A DNA stretch of 22,065 bases. Source: an uncultured Clostridium sp. GTDB taxonomy: Bacteria; Bacillota; Clostridia; Lachnospirales; Lachnospiraceae. Positions 5,667-13,515 of the stretch are shown in pieces (positions within the stretch are counted from its first letter, which is position 1; each line of letters starts with the position of its first letter). Position numbers and translations under genes: made by a program. The notes under the pieces were generated by a model, which was given only the letters and a program-made list of their open reading frames with translations, was not told the DNA's origin and ran no database searches. The stretch covers positions 1 to 22,065 of the forward strand of contig CALHQJ010000085.1 of assembly GCA_938036545.1 (NCBI GenBank). Direction: 5' to 3'.

Positions 5667-6556
5667 TGAAGGCATTGGTAAATAAAATTATTCCATTTAG
5701 CGCAGTGGACGGCCCGGGAAACCGGACTTCCGTATTTCTCCAGGGCTGCAATATTAATTGTCTGTATTGCCACAATCCAGAGACTAGAAAGGTATGTATT
5801 GGCTGCGGTCAATGCATAGAGGCTTGTCCATCCGGTGCACTGAGCTGGAATACAGAGGACGGCAGCAGGCCGTCTGCCAAGGCGGGAGAGGAGAAGCGCA
5901 ATTCTCCTTTCCTGCGCTATGATCCGGAAAAATGCACACTGTGCGATACCTGTATTCATGTATGCAGATATGATGCAAGTCCCAGGATTTTAGAACTGAC
6001 TCCAGAGGAAACATTTGAAAAAATTGCCAGACAAATTCCGTTTATCAGAGGTGTTACCGTATCTGGAGGAGAATGTACCCTGTATCCGGAATATTTAACA
6101 GAGTTATTTACTATTTGCAAAGATAACGGGCTGACCACACTGCTGGACAGCAACGGAACGCTGGATTTTAAGATGCATCAGGGACTTTTGGCAGTTACAG
6201 ATGGAGTGATGTTGGATATTAAGGCGTTTTCGGAAGAGGATCATAAAAAAGTAACAGGATCTTCTAATCAGAAAATTTTAGAAAATGCCAAATATTTGGC
6301 TTCCATTGGAAAGCTGTTTGAGATCCGCACGGTAATCGTTCCGGGACTGTTTGATGGAGAGGCGACGGTAAGAGAGGCCTCCGCTATGCTAAAACCCTAT
6401 CAGTCCGTTCATAAAATCCAGTATAAAATTATTGCGTACCGCCCAATGGGAGTGCGGAAAGAATACGCAGGATTTCCGGTTCCGGATGAGGAATATTTAA
6501 AGAAACTGGCTGATATTGCCAGGTATGAGGGTATGGAAAAAATCGTCATTATTTAG
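5666..6556 (+). CDS. yjjW: YjjW-family glycyl radical enzyme activase (radical SAM)
   Basis: This 296-aa radical-SAM enzyme should install the glycyl radical on YjjI (G474) using S-adenosylmethionine. The SAM-binding cluster motif CxxxCxxC is at C28, C32, C35 in 'GCNINCLYCHNPET'. A ferredoxin-type insert follows with two more 4Fe-4S motifs, C44/C47/C50/C54 and C90/C93/C96/C100, as in other activases. 'TVSGGECTLYPEYL' is the SAM-contacting GGE region and 'DSNGTLD' a later conserved strand. E. coli YjjW is of similar size (about 290 aa). The start ATG overlaps the yjjI stop (TGATG), so the pair is translationally coupled. Between the two ferredoxin motifs lies a loop (about 62-82) rich in polar residues, a likely species-specific insert. 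Confidence 0.92.
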   Translation: MKALVNKIIPFSAVDGPGNRTSVFLQGCNINCLYCHNPETRKVCIGCGQCIEACPSGALSWNTEDGSRPSAKAGEEKRNSPFLRYDPEKCTLCDTCIHVCRYDASPRILELTPEETFEKIARQIPFIRGVTVSGGECTLYPEYLTELFTICKDNGLTTLLDSNGTLDFKMHQGLLAVTDGVMLDIKAFSEEDHKKVTGSSNQKILENAKYLASIGKLFEIRTVIVPGLFDGEATVREASAMLKPYQSVHKIQYKIIAYRPMGVRKEYAGFPVPDEEYLKKLADIARYEGMEKIVII

Positions 6557-6587
6557 ATAATACGAGAATATAAAAGGAGGAAAGAGT

Positions 6588-8132
6588 GTGGGAAAGACGA
6601 GTCATGTAGATGAAAAGACCGTTACTATCCAAATGAAAGACATTGTCAAGAAATTTGGAGACTTTGTGGCCAATGATCACATTAATCTGACGGTCCACAA
6701 AGGTGAAGTCCACGCCATTTTAGGAGAAAACGGAGCTGGAAAAAGTACGCTGATGAACGTGCTGTATGGTCTTTACCGCCCAACAGAGGGAGAGATTTTT
6801 GTGGGAGGCAGACAGGTTCATATCGACAGCCCCAAAAAGGCGATTGAACTGGGAATCGGCATGGTGCATCAGCATTTTATGCTGGTACAGCCTTATACAG
6901 TTACAGAAAACATTATTCTGGGAATGGAACCAGTTAAGGGGCTGAAAGTAGATTTGGATTCTGCCAGAGAAAAGGTTCGGGAGCTTTCCGAGCGTTACAA
7001 CATGCAGGTCGATCCAGATGCGAAAATCGAGGATATTTCCGTAGGTATGCAGCAGAGAGCAGAGATTTTAAAAGTGCTTTACCGAGGCGCAGACATTTTG
7101 ATTTTAGACGAGCCGACAGCATCCTTAACGCCTCAGGAAATTGAAGAACTGATTGAAATCATCGGCCACCTGACCAACGACGGAAAATCGGTTATTTTGA
7201 TTACCCACAAGCTGAAGGAGATTAAGGCCAGCGCTGATTACTGCACCATTATCCGCCAGGGAAAGTATATTCAGACTGTAAAAGTGGATGATGTAACGGA
7301 AAACGATCTGGCATCTATGATGGTAGGCAGAGACGTAGAGTTTGTGGTGGAAAAAAAGGATGTAAAGCCTGGAGATGTAGTTTTGGATATTAAAAATCTC
7401 CATGGAAAGGACTACCGAGGCGTTGAAATTTTAAAAGGCCTGAACTTAAACGTCCGTAAGGGCGAGATAGTAGGACTGGCTGGCGTAGATGGAAACGGAC
7501 AGACCGAACTGGTAGAAATCCTTACAGGACTGCGCAAAGGCGACTCCGGCGAGATTTATATGAATGGTGAGAATGTATTTAACTGGACGCCAAGAGCTTT
7601 GTTTAACAAAGGAATTTCCAGTATTCCGGCAGACCGTCAGAAGCATGGTCTGATTTTGGAATTTTCTGTAGCAGAAAATCTGATTTTACAGAACTTTGCA
7701 GAAGAGAAGTTTTCTCAAAAAGGAATTTTAAATAAAAAGTCCATTTTAGACCATGCAAAAGAAATGGTAAGCAAATTTGATATTCGTCCTTCCGGCAGCG
7801 AGAACAAGCCCGCAGGCCAGCTTTCAGGAGGAAATCAGCAGAAGGTTATTATTGCAAGAGAAGTGACTAATGATAAAGATTTGCTGATTGCGGTAAATCC
7901 AACCCGCGGATTGGATGTAGGAGCCATTGAATTTGTACACAAATATATTGTAGAACAGAGAAATAAAAACAGAGCGGTTCTTCTGGTTTCCTTTGAGCTG
8001 GATGAGATTATGAGCCTGTCTGACCGAATTGAAGTAATTTTTGACGGAGCTATCAGTGGAAGCATGGCTGGAAAGGACGCAGATGAAAATACTCTGGGAC
8101 TGATGATGGCAGGAGGAAAACGGCATGAATGA
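6588..8132 (+). CDS. nupO: Nucleoside ABC transporter, duplicated ATPase (NupO-like)
   Basis: This 514-aa protein carries two ABC ATPase domains, the layout of sugar/nucleoside importers such as B. subtilis NupO (YufO) and RbsA. Domain 1 has Walker A 'GENGAGKST' (46-54), signature 'ISVGMQQRAEILK' and Walker B 'ILILDEPTASLT'. Domain 2 has a degenerate Walker A 'GVDGNGQTEL' lacking the lysine, signature 'LSGGNQQKVIIARE', and 'AVNPTRGLD' instead of a classical Walker B, as usual in this family, so one site is probably catalytically weak. It powers import of nucleosides captured by the 2763 lipoprotein through the two permeases that follow. The start is GTG at 6588, well placed after AAAAGGAGG; it overlaps the next gene by 8 nt. 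Confidence 0.9.
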   Translation: MGKTSHVDEKTVTIQMKDIVKKFGDFVANDHINLTVHKGEVHAILGENGAGKSTLMNVLYGLYRPTEGEIFVGGRQVHIDSPKKAIELGIGMVHQHFMLVQPYTVTENIILGMEPVKGLKVDLDSAREKVRELSERYNMQVDPDAKIEDISVGMQQRAEILKVLYRGADILILDEPTASLTPQEIEELIEIIGHLTNDGKSVILITHKLKEIKASADYCTIIRQGKYIQTVKVDDVTENDLASMMVGRDVEFVVEKKDVKPGDVVLDIKNLHGKDYRGVEILKGLNLNVRKGEIVGLAGVDGNGQTELVEILTGLRKGDSGEIYMNGENVFNWTPRALFNKGISSIPADRQKHGLILEFSVAENLILQNFAEEKFSQKGILNKKSILDHAKEMVSKFDIRPSGSENKPAGQLSGGNQQKVIIAREVTNDKDLLIAVNPTRGLDVGAIEFVHKYIVEQRNKNRAVLLVSFELDEIMSLSDRIEVIFDGAISGSMAGKDADENTLGLMMAGGKRHE

Positions 8133-9183
8133 GAAAAAAAGTATTTTAAACAGTAATGCACTGTATACCTTTATCGCCATTTTGTTTGGTTTTTTAGTAG
8201 GGGCAGTTTTTCTGCTGGTGGCAAAGATCAGCCCCGCAGTGGCGTATTCCAAGCTGTTTACCGGTGTATTCAGCAAGCCTAAATTTATGGTTTGGGCGGT
8301 TATTTATGCCAGTCCTCTGATTTTTACCGGACTCAGCGTAGCCTTTTCCTTTAAAACCGGCGTATTTAACATTGGTGCAGAAGGCCAGTTTGTAGTGGGA
8401 TCCCTAGCGGCAGTGCTGGTGGGAATCCTGATAGATGTTCCTGCCATTATCCATGTGCCTCTTTGTATTTTGGCAGCAGCAGCGGCTGGAGCAATCTGGG
8501 GAAGTGTAGTAGGATATTTAAAAGTAAAAAAGGGAATTAATGAAGTTCTGTTGTTTATTATGTTTAACTGGATTGCTTTCTATTTGTCCAACTATGTGGT
8601 TAATCTGGAAGTAATTCATAAAGAAGGAGGCGGAGAAGCTACGAAAGATATTTTGGAATCTGCACAGATTCTTCTGCCTCAAAGTGTTCGCCAGATGACC
8701 GGCTGCAGCAGTGCAAACTTTGGTATTTTCCTGGCTGTTATCGCAGCGGTTATTATTTGGTTCATCATTAACAAAACTACTTTGGGTTATCGGTTAAGAG
8801 CAGTAGGATTTAACCGCAACGCAGCAGAATACGGCGGAATCAGCGCTAATAAGGCAGTGATGACTGCCATGGCAATTTCCGGCTGTCTGGCAGGACTGGG
8901 CGGCGCAGTTCAGACCCTTGGCATGTCCATGCGTATCAGTCAGTTTGCCACTCAGGAAAGTTTTGGCTTTCAGGGAATTACAGTAGCATTAATTGCAGGT
9001 TCTAACCCGATAGGCTGTATTTTCTCCGGCCTGTTTTACGGTGCTATGAAGTATGGCGGCAGTAAGTTAAGCTTAATTAATGCGCCGTCTGAAGTAGTTG
9101 ACATTATTATGGGTACGATTATTTTGTTTATCGCAGTATCACATGTATTTAAGAAATTGGCATTGAAAGGGAAAAGGGGGTAG
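8125..9183 (+). CDS. nupP: Nucleoside ABC transporter permease (NupP-like)
   Basis: This 352-aa integral membrane protein belongs to the BPD_transp_2 permease family (NupP/YufP, RbsC relatives). A short cytoplasmic N terminus is followed by about eight to ten hydrophobic segments; 'FNIGAEGQFVVGSLAA' after the third segment and 'GYRLRAVGFNRNAAEYGGIS' in the cytoplasmic loop, the expected ATPase contact, are typical of the family. The late segment 'GFQGITVALIAGSNPIG' matches conserved permease sequence. It forms the channel with the 9189 protein. ATG at 8125 lies inside the end of the ATPase gene, after AGGAGG at 8111-8116, indicating coupled translation. Confidence 0.9.
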   Translation: MNEKKSILNSNALYTFIAILFGFLVGAVFLLVAKISPAVAYSKLFTGVFSKPKFMVWAVIYASPLIFTGLSVAFSFKTGVFNIGAEGQFVVGSLAAVLVGILIDVPAIIHVPLCILAAAAAGAIWGSVVGYLKVKKGINEVLLFIMFNWIAFYLSNYVVNLEVIHKEGGGEATKDILESAQILLPQSVRQMTGCSSANFGIFLAVIAAVIIWFIINKTTLGYRLRAVGFNRNAAEYGGISANKAVMTAMAISGCLAGLGGAVQTLGMSMRISQFATQESFGFQGITVALIAGSNPIGCIFSGLFYGAMKYGGSKLSLINAPSEVVDIIMGTIILFIAVSHVFKKLALKGKRG

Positions 9184-9188
9184 TGATC

Positions 9189-10124
9189 ATGGATGCAATT
9201 ATTAAAAACCTCGGACTGATTATCAATGCAACTTTGGTAGCAACACCGCCTCTTTTATATGCGGCTTTAGGTTCCTGTTTTTCCGAGCGAAGCGGAGTAA
9301 TCAATATCGGCATTGAAGGCATGATGACCATAGGAGCATTTATTGGAGCAGCAGTAGCGCTGTTTACAGGTAACGGCTGGTTTGCATTTTTCTGCGGCGG
9401 ACTGGCGGGAGCAGTATTCGGATTGATTCATGCCATAGCCTGCGTTTCCTTTGGGGCGGATCAGACCATTTCCGGTACGGCGATTAACTTTTTAGCACCA
9501 GGTCTGGCAATTTTCCTGTGTAAGGCAATGTTTGATAACTCTACGGATACGCCGCCCATTGATACGGCCAGCAAACTTCCGAAGCTGTTTGACGGTGTAT
9601 TTCCGGTCGGTTCCTTTGCCAACAATGTATTCAGTACCTATATACCAGCTTATTTATGCTTTATACTGGTAGCAGTGGTATGGTTTGTGTTTTACAAAAC
9701 CCGTTTTGGTCTGCGGCTCCGTGCAGTAGGTGAGCATCCTAAGGCCTGCGATACCCTGGGAATTAATGTATTCCGGATTCGCTACATCTGTGTCATTATT
9801 TCCGGATTCCTGGCAGGACTGGGCGGTGCATATGTAACCCTGGCAACCATTAACCAGTTCCGTCCAATCGTTATTGTCGGACAGGGATTTATTGCAATTG
9901 CGGCAGTTATTTTTGGAAAATTTACTCCTCAGGGAGCGATGAAGGCCTGTCTGCTTTTTGGCTTGTGCAGCGGTTTGAAGGTACTTGCAAATACGGGAAA
10001 TACCATATCTCCAAACCTGATTTCCATGATTCCATATGTGGTAACCATTGTAACACTGGTGCTTTTTGTGGGACATGCCAGAGTGCCTGCAGCCAACGGA
10101 AAGCCCTATGTCAAATCAAAATAA
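9189..10124 (+). CDS. nupQ: Nucleoside ABC transporter permease (NupQ-like)
   Basis: This 311-aa second permease of the importer resembles NupQ/YufQ. It begins 'MDAIIKNLGLIINATLVATPPLLYAALGSCFSERSGVINIGIEGMM' in part, where 'SGVINIGIEGMM' is the classic signature, and continues with multiple hydrophobic segments. 'RFGLRLRAVGEHPKACDTLGI' is the predicted ATPase-contacting loop, parallel to the same region of the partner permease. I chose ATG at 9189 because AAAAGGGGG ends 8 nt upstream; the alternative GTG at 9183, overlapping the previous stop codon, is only 2 nt from that ribosome site and would add two residues. It pairs with NupP as a heterodimeric pore. Confidence 0.88.
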   Translation: MDAIIKNLGLIINATLVATPPLLYAALGSCFSERSGVINIGIEGMMTIGAFIGAAVALFTGNGWFAFFCGGLAGAVFGLIHAIACVSFGADQTISGTAINFLAPGLAIFLCKAMFDNSTDTPPIDTASKLPKLFDGVFPVGSFANNVFSTYIPAYLCFILVAVVWFVFYKTRFGLRLRAVGEHPKACDTLGINVFRIRYICVIISGFLAGLGGAYVTLATINQFRPIVIVGQGFIAIAAVIFGKFTPQGAMKACLLFGLCSGLKVLANTGNTISPNLISMIPYVVTIVTLVLFVGHARVPAANGKPYVKSK

Positions 10125-10136
10125 CAGAGGTCTTAT

Positions 10137-10565
10137 ATGGATATTAAATTGCTTATAACAGAAGCGTTAAAAGCGCGTGAATTTTCTTACAGCCCCTACT
10201 CTGAATTTCAGGTAGGGGCAGCCTTGCTTACAAAAGACGGTCAGGTTTTTACAGGATGCAATATTGAAAGCGCCAGCTATACTCCCAGCAACTGCGCGGA
10301 GAGGACTGCTTTTTTCAAAGCAGTAAGCCAGGGAGTACGGGTTTTTTCAGCCATTGCGGTAGTAGGCGGCCCTAAAGGGGCAAAGGAACTGGATTACTGC
10401 ACCCCTTGCGGAGTCTGCCGTCAGGTTATGATGGAATTTTGCGATCCTAAGACGTTCCAGGTGATTGTTGCGAAAAATCCGGAAGAATATCAGGTATTTA
10501 CACTGGAAGAAATCCTTCCAATGGGATTTGGCCCAAAGGATTTGGAAAAGGAGGCCCGAAGATGA
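10137..10565 (+). CDS. cdd: Cytidine deaminase
   Basis: This 142-aa enzyme deaminates cytidine and deoxycytidine to uridine and deoxyuridine in the cytoplasm, using one zinc ion. Zinc ligands and the catalytic glutamate are visible: C53 and E55 in 'NCAERTAF', C91 and C94 in 'PCGVCRQ'. 'FxVGAALLTKDGxVFTGCNIE' is the standard substrate-binding start. Length matches the small homotetrameric type (B. subtilis Cdd is 136 aa). It lies 12 nt after the permease gene and overlaps add by 4 nt, so transport is directly followed by deamination of incoming pyrimidine nucleosides. Confidence 0.96.
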   Translation: MDIKLLITEALKAREFSYSPYSEFQVGAALLTKDGQVFTGCNIESASYTPSNCAERTAFFKAVSQGVRVFSAIAVVGGPKGAKELDYCTPCGVCRQVMMEFCDPKTFQVIVAKNPEEYQVFTLEEILPMGFGPKDLEKEARR

Positions 10566-11548
10566 TTGATTTACACCTTCATTTCGATGGTTCTCTGCCT
10601 GTGGAGACAGTGATTCGTCTGGCAAAGAAACAGAATATTACGCTTCCGGCTGAAACAAAAACAGAGTTGCAGCCGTATTTGGAAGCGCCAAAAGACTGCA
10701 GGGATTTAAATGATTATCTGTCCAGATTTGATCTGCCGTTACAGGTGCTTCAGACCAGAGAGGCGCTGTCAGAGGCAATGATGGATTTGATTTGCCAGTT
10801 GGGAAGGGAAGGCCTTCTTTATGCAGAAATCCGGTTTGCACCGCAGCTCCATACATCCGGCGGCTTAGCTCAGCGTCAGGTTATAGAGGCGGTTCTGGAA
10901 GGGCTGGATAAGGGGTTAAAAGCCCAGTCCTCTCTGATGGATGCCAGATTGATTTTGTGCTGTATGAGAGGCAGAGATAATCAGAAAGCAAATCTGGAAA
11001 CTGTAAAGCTGGCAGGAGAATTTGCAGGGCGTACCAGGGTAGCGGCACTGGATCTTGCAGGAGCAGAAGGGTTATACTTTACCGGTGATTTTAAGGAACT
11101 GTTCCATTTGGCCCAGGAAGAAGGCGTGCCTTATACCATTCATGCAGGAGAGGCAGACGGGCCGGAAAGCGTAAAAGCAGCTATCTCTATGGGAACAAAG
11201 CGGATTGGACATGGAGTGCGGTGCATAGAAGATCCGGCGGTAGAAGAGGAAGTAAGGCAAAGGGGAATTACCCTGGAATGCTGCGTTACCAGCAATATTC
11301 AGACCAGAGCCTTTGCCAGCGCAAAGGAACACCCGCTGCTCAGACTGCTGAGAAGTGGAGTGGCAGTAACGGTTAATACGGATAATATGACAGTATCCGG
11401 TACGACGATTGCAAAAGAGTTTGAAATCTTAAAAGAATGCGGCATGACAGATGCAGAAAAATGCCAGCTGTTAAAAAACAGCGTAGAAGCAGCATTTTTA
11501 GAGAACGACAAGAAGAGACTTCTAATGGAAAATATATTAAAAAGATAA
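10562..11548 (+). CDS. add: Adenosine deaminase
   Basis: This 328-aa metal-dependent hydrolase converts adenosine and deoxyadenosine to inosine and deoxyinosine. Metal and catalytic motifs are in order: H5/H7 in 'DLHLHFDGSLP', H194 and E197 in 'HAGEADGPES', H217 in 'RIGHGVRC', 'CVTSNIQT', and D274 in 'VNTDNMTVSGT'. The second aspartate of the frequent 'TDDP' motif is N275 here; a 'TDN' version is, as I recall, also found in actinobacterial enzymes, so activity is probably retained. The ATG overlaps the cdd stop (ATGATTGA). It is the last gene of the nucleoside cluster; a new promoter begins 8 nt after its stop and no separate terminator is seen. Confidence 0.93.
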   Translation: MIDLHLHFDGSLPVETVIRLAKKQNITLPAETKTELQPYLEAPKDCRDLNDYLSRFDLPLQVLQTREALSEAMMDLICQLGREGLLYAEIRFAPQLHTSGGLAQRQVIEAVLEGLDKGLKAQSSLMDARLILCCMRGRDNQKANLETVKLAGEFAGRTRVAALDLAGAEGLYFTGDFKELFHLAQEEGVPYTIHAGEADGPESVKAAISMGTKRIGHGVRCIEDPAVEEEVRQRGITLECCVTSNIQTRAFASAKEHPLLRLLRSGVAVTVNTDNMTVSGTTIAKEFEILKECGMTDAEKCQLLKNSVEAAFLENDKKRLLMENILKR

Positions 11549-11555
11549 AAAGAAG

Positions 11556-11584
11556 TTGAAAAACAGGAATAATTGTTGTAGAAT
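11556..11584 (+). promoter_or_regulatory. Promoter of the first beta-glucoside unit
   Basis: TTGAAA at 11556-11561 and TAGAAT at 11579-11584 have a 17-nt spacer. The same two hexamers and spacing, with TTGTTG directly before the -10, recur at 13450-13478. No obvious catabolite-repression (cre) site was recognised around it. Confidence 0.8.
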
Positions 11585-11621
11585 GTAAAATAACTAATTG
11601 AATACAGAAGATAGATTTTGT

Positions 11622-11725
11622 GGATTGTTACTTTTAGTAGGCAAGACCTGAGTCATACAAGAGTGGGTGTTTATATGTTTTTGTAAAACAATATAGGCAG
11701 AATTGCGTATGATCAGGTCTTTTTT
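11622..11725 (+). promoter_or_regulatory. RAT antiterminator + terminator leader, copy 1
   Basis: Positions 11622-11648 match the ribonucleic antiterminator (RAT) recognised by LicT/BglG proteins: GGATTGTTAC at the start and GGCAAGACC at the end. The RAT 3' end overlaps the 5' arm of an intrinsic terminator (11644-11659 with 11707-11720, AGACCTG/CAGGTCT, then TTTTTT), so the two structures exclude each other. Unphosphorylated-at-PRD1 LicT binding would let transcription continue into the 11776 gene. A smaller AT-rich hairpin sits in the terminator loop (about 11671-11694). Since no other terminator follows add, this one may also end nucleoside-operon transcripts. Confidence 0.92.
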
Positions 11726-11775
11726 ATTGGGTATCATTGTTTGAAAATTTACATAAAAGAAAAGGAGTGTATGTT

Positions 11776-13191
11776 ATGGAAATGAACAAGGATTTTTTGT
11801 GGGGCGGCGCAACTGCGGCCAACCAGTATGAGGGAGGATACAATGAAGGAGGAAGAGGTCTTTCCGTAAATGACGTGGAAATGGGAGCCCGTCACGGAGT
11901 TCAGAGAGAAATTCATGATTTTGTTCATCCGGACGCCTACTATCCCAGCCATGTGGCTACAGATTTTTACCATCACTACAAAGAAGATATTGCTCTGTTT
12001 GCAGAAATGGGTTTTAAATGTTTCCGTTTATCTATTTCCTGGAGCCGTATTTTCCCTAATGGAGATGAAGAAACTCCCAATGAGGAAGGCCTCAAGTTTT
12101 ATGATAACGTATTTGACGAGATGGCAAAATACCACATGGAGCCGGTGGTTACCATTAACCATTATGAAATGCCGTTAGGACTGGTAAAGAAGTATGGAGC
12201 CTGGAGAGACAGAAGACTGGTGGATTTTTTCGTCCGCTATTGTGAAGTTCTGTTCCGGCGTTATAAGGGAAAAGTGCATTACTGGCTGACTCATAACGAG
12301 ATTAATCTATTGATGCTGACCTGGCGTCCATGGCATCAGGCAGGAATTATCTATCAGGAGGGAGAAAATAAATCCCAGACCATGTTAAATGCAGCCCACT
12401 ATCAGCTTTTAGCCAGCGCTATGGCAGTGGTACGGGGACATGAGATTGATCCGGAAAACCAGATTGGATGTATGCTGGTTTATCCATTGTGCTATGCTGC
12501 AACCTGTCGTCCCAATGACCAGATTCTGGCTATGAAAAAGATTAACAAGACCTATTATTTTGGAGACGTTCACTGTAGGGGATACTATACCAATATCTGT
12601 ACTGCACTCTGGAGAGAGCTGGGGGCAAAGCCGGATATTCAGCCAGGAGATGAAGAAATTTTAAAGAAAGGTACCGTAGACTTTGTGGCCTTTAGCTATT
12701 ATTTCTCATCTATTGAAGGAGAAGAAACTGAAGTAACAGAAGGCAATCAGATTTTAGGAGGAAAAAATCCCTATCTTCCAGCAACTGCCTGGGGCTGGCA
12801 GATTGATCCGACAGGTTTGAGAACATCTTTAAATTACCTGTATGATAGATACCAGAAGCCGCTGTTTATTGTAGAAAACGGTATGGGTGCAGAAGATAAG
12901 GTAGAACCGGACGGAACCATTGAGGATGATTACCGCATTGATTACCTGAGCCAGCATATTAAGGCGGTAATGGATGCAGTAGAAAAAGACGACGTTCCGG
13001 TAATGGGATATACGCCATGGGGATGCATTGATCTGGTATCTGCAGGAACTGGAGAGATGAAGAAGCGTTACGGATTTATCTATGTGGATAAGGACGACAA
13101 CGGAAATGGAACTTTAAACCGCAGCCGGAAAAAGAGCTTTTACTGGTATAAAAATGTCATTGCCACCAATGGTGCATGTTTAAAGGACTGA
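11776..13191 (+). CDS. GH1 6-phospho-beta-glucosidase (first)
   Basis: This 471-aa family GH1 enzyme hydrolyses 6-phospho-beta-glucosides delivered by the PTS to glucose-6-phosphate and aglycone or sugar. It opens 'FLWGGATAANQYEGGYNEGG', the GH1 N-terminal signature. The acid/base glutamate is E175 in 'THNEINLL' and the nucleophile E367 in 'FIVENGMG'. Near the C terminus, 'GTGEMKKRYGFIYVDKDD' carries the Lys/Tyr residues expected of the phosphate-recognising loop in 6-phospho enzymes. The residue before NE is His (T-H-N-E), where most relatives including the neighbour at 15715 have Phe. ATG at 11776 is preferred over 11737 because AAAGGAG lies just upstream at 11760-11766. It is controlled by the RAT leader at 11622-11725. 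Confidence 0.93.
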   Translation: MEMNKDFLWGGATAANQYEGGYNEGGRGLSVNDVEMGARHGVQREIHDFVHPDAYYPSHVATDFYHHYKEDIALFAEMGFKCFRLSISWSRIFPNGDEETPNEEGLKFYDNVFDEMAKYHMEPVVTINHYEMPLGLVKKYGAWRDRRLVDFFVRYCEVLFRRYKGKVHYWLTHNEINLLMLTWRPWHQAGIIYQEGENKSQTMLNAAHYQLLASAMAVVRGHEIDPENQIGCMLVYPLCYAATCRPNDQILAMKKINKTYYFGDVHCRGYYTNICTALWRELGAKPDIQPGDEEILKKGTVDFVAFSYYFSSIEGEETEVTEGNQILGGKNPYLPATAWGWQIDPTGLRTSLNYLYDRYQKPLFIVENGMGAEDKVEPDGTIEDDYRIDYLSQHIKAVMDAVEKDDVPVMGYTPWGCIDLVSAGTGEMKKRYGFIYVDKDDNGNGTLNRSRKKSFYWYKNVIATNGACLKD

Positions 13192-13198
13192 GAGACAG

Positions 13199-13237
13199 AA
13201 AAACACCAGAATCCTGTAAATCAAGATTCTGGTGTTT
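13199..13237 (-). terminator. Terminator for tRNA-Gly (and facing glycosidase gene)
   Basis: A perfect 13-bp stem pairs 13201-13213 with 13225-13237 (ACACCAGAATC core), 11-nt loop. Read on the minus strand it is followed by TTTTT (13203-13199 complement), so it ends the tRNA transcript. On the plus strand only three T follow, so termination of the glycosidase mRNA would be weaker. Confidence 0.85.
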
Positions 13238-13246
13238 AAAATAAAA

Positions 13247-13317
13247 AGCAGATAACGGGAATCGAACCCGCCTCCCCAGCTTGGGAAGCTGGTGTTCTAC
13301 CGATGAACTATATCTGC
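13247..13317 (-). tRNA. tRNA-Gly (anticodon CCC)
   Basis: Read on the minus strand, the acceptor stem GCAGATA/TATCTGC, a D-arm with CGGTAGAA, anticodon stem CCAGC/GCTGG with loop TTCCCAA, and T-arm GGGTTCGATTCCC all fold as expected. The loop places CCC at positions 34-36, giving glycine for GGG codons. The discriminator base is U, usual for bacterial tRNA-Gly. CCA is not encoded (TTTT follows), so the tail must be added by the CCA-adding enzyme. It is transcribed against the flanking operon. Confidence 0.95.
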
Positions 13318-13326
13318 GATTTCATT

Positions 13327-13355
13327 AGTATAGCACATCAAAGTTTAATTTACAA
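13327..13355 (-). promoter_or_regulatory. Promoter of tRNA-Gly
   Basis: On the minus strand TTGTAA (13355-13350) and TATACT (13332-13327) are separated by 17 nt, and the tRNA 5' end lies 9 nt downstream of the -10. This is a near-consensus promoter at the spacing expected for a tRNA gene with a minimal leader. Confidence 0.75.
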
Positions 13356-13449
13356 GGAAAATTTATACTTTTTTGGAAGATTTTTAAAAAGGATCTTGTA
13401 CATATTGCTGGCTTGAATGGAGAAAAATAAAAAAAGTATAAAAAAACTA

Positions 13450-13478
13450 TTGAAAAAATAGAAAGTTTGTTGTAGAAT
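13450..13478 (+). promoter_or_regulatory. Promoter of the PTS-glucosidase-licT unit
   Basis: TTGAAA at 13450-13455 and TAGAAT at 13473-13478, 17-nt spacer, same hexamers as 11556-11584. The second RAT leader begins 38 nt past the -10, the same spacing as in copy 1, so the whole leader block appears duplicated. Confidence 0.82.
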
Positions 13479-13515
13479 ATACCCAGAACAAACGAATAGA
13501 GCATGTTGATTTCGT

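Noticed and set aside
9183..9188. GTG at 9183 as start of the second permease
   Set aside because: It is only 2 nt from the ribosome site; ATG at 9189 has proper spacing.
13247..13317. tRNA-Gly as attachment site of the region 1 element
   Set aside because: It is more than 10 kb from the element remnants, no integrase is present, and no duplicate of the tRNA end was seen.
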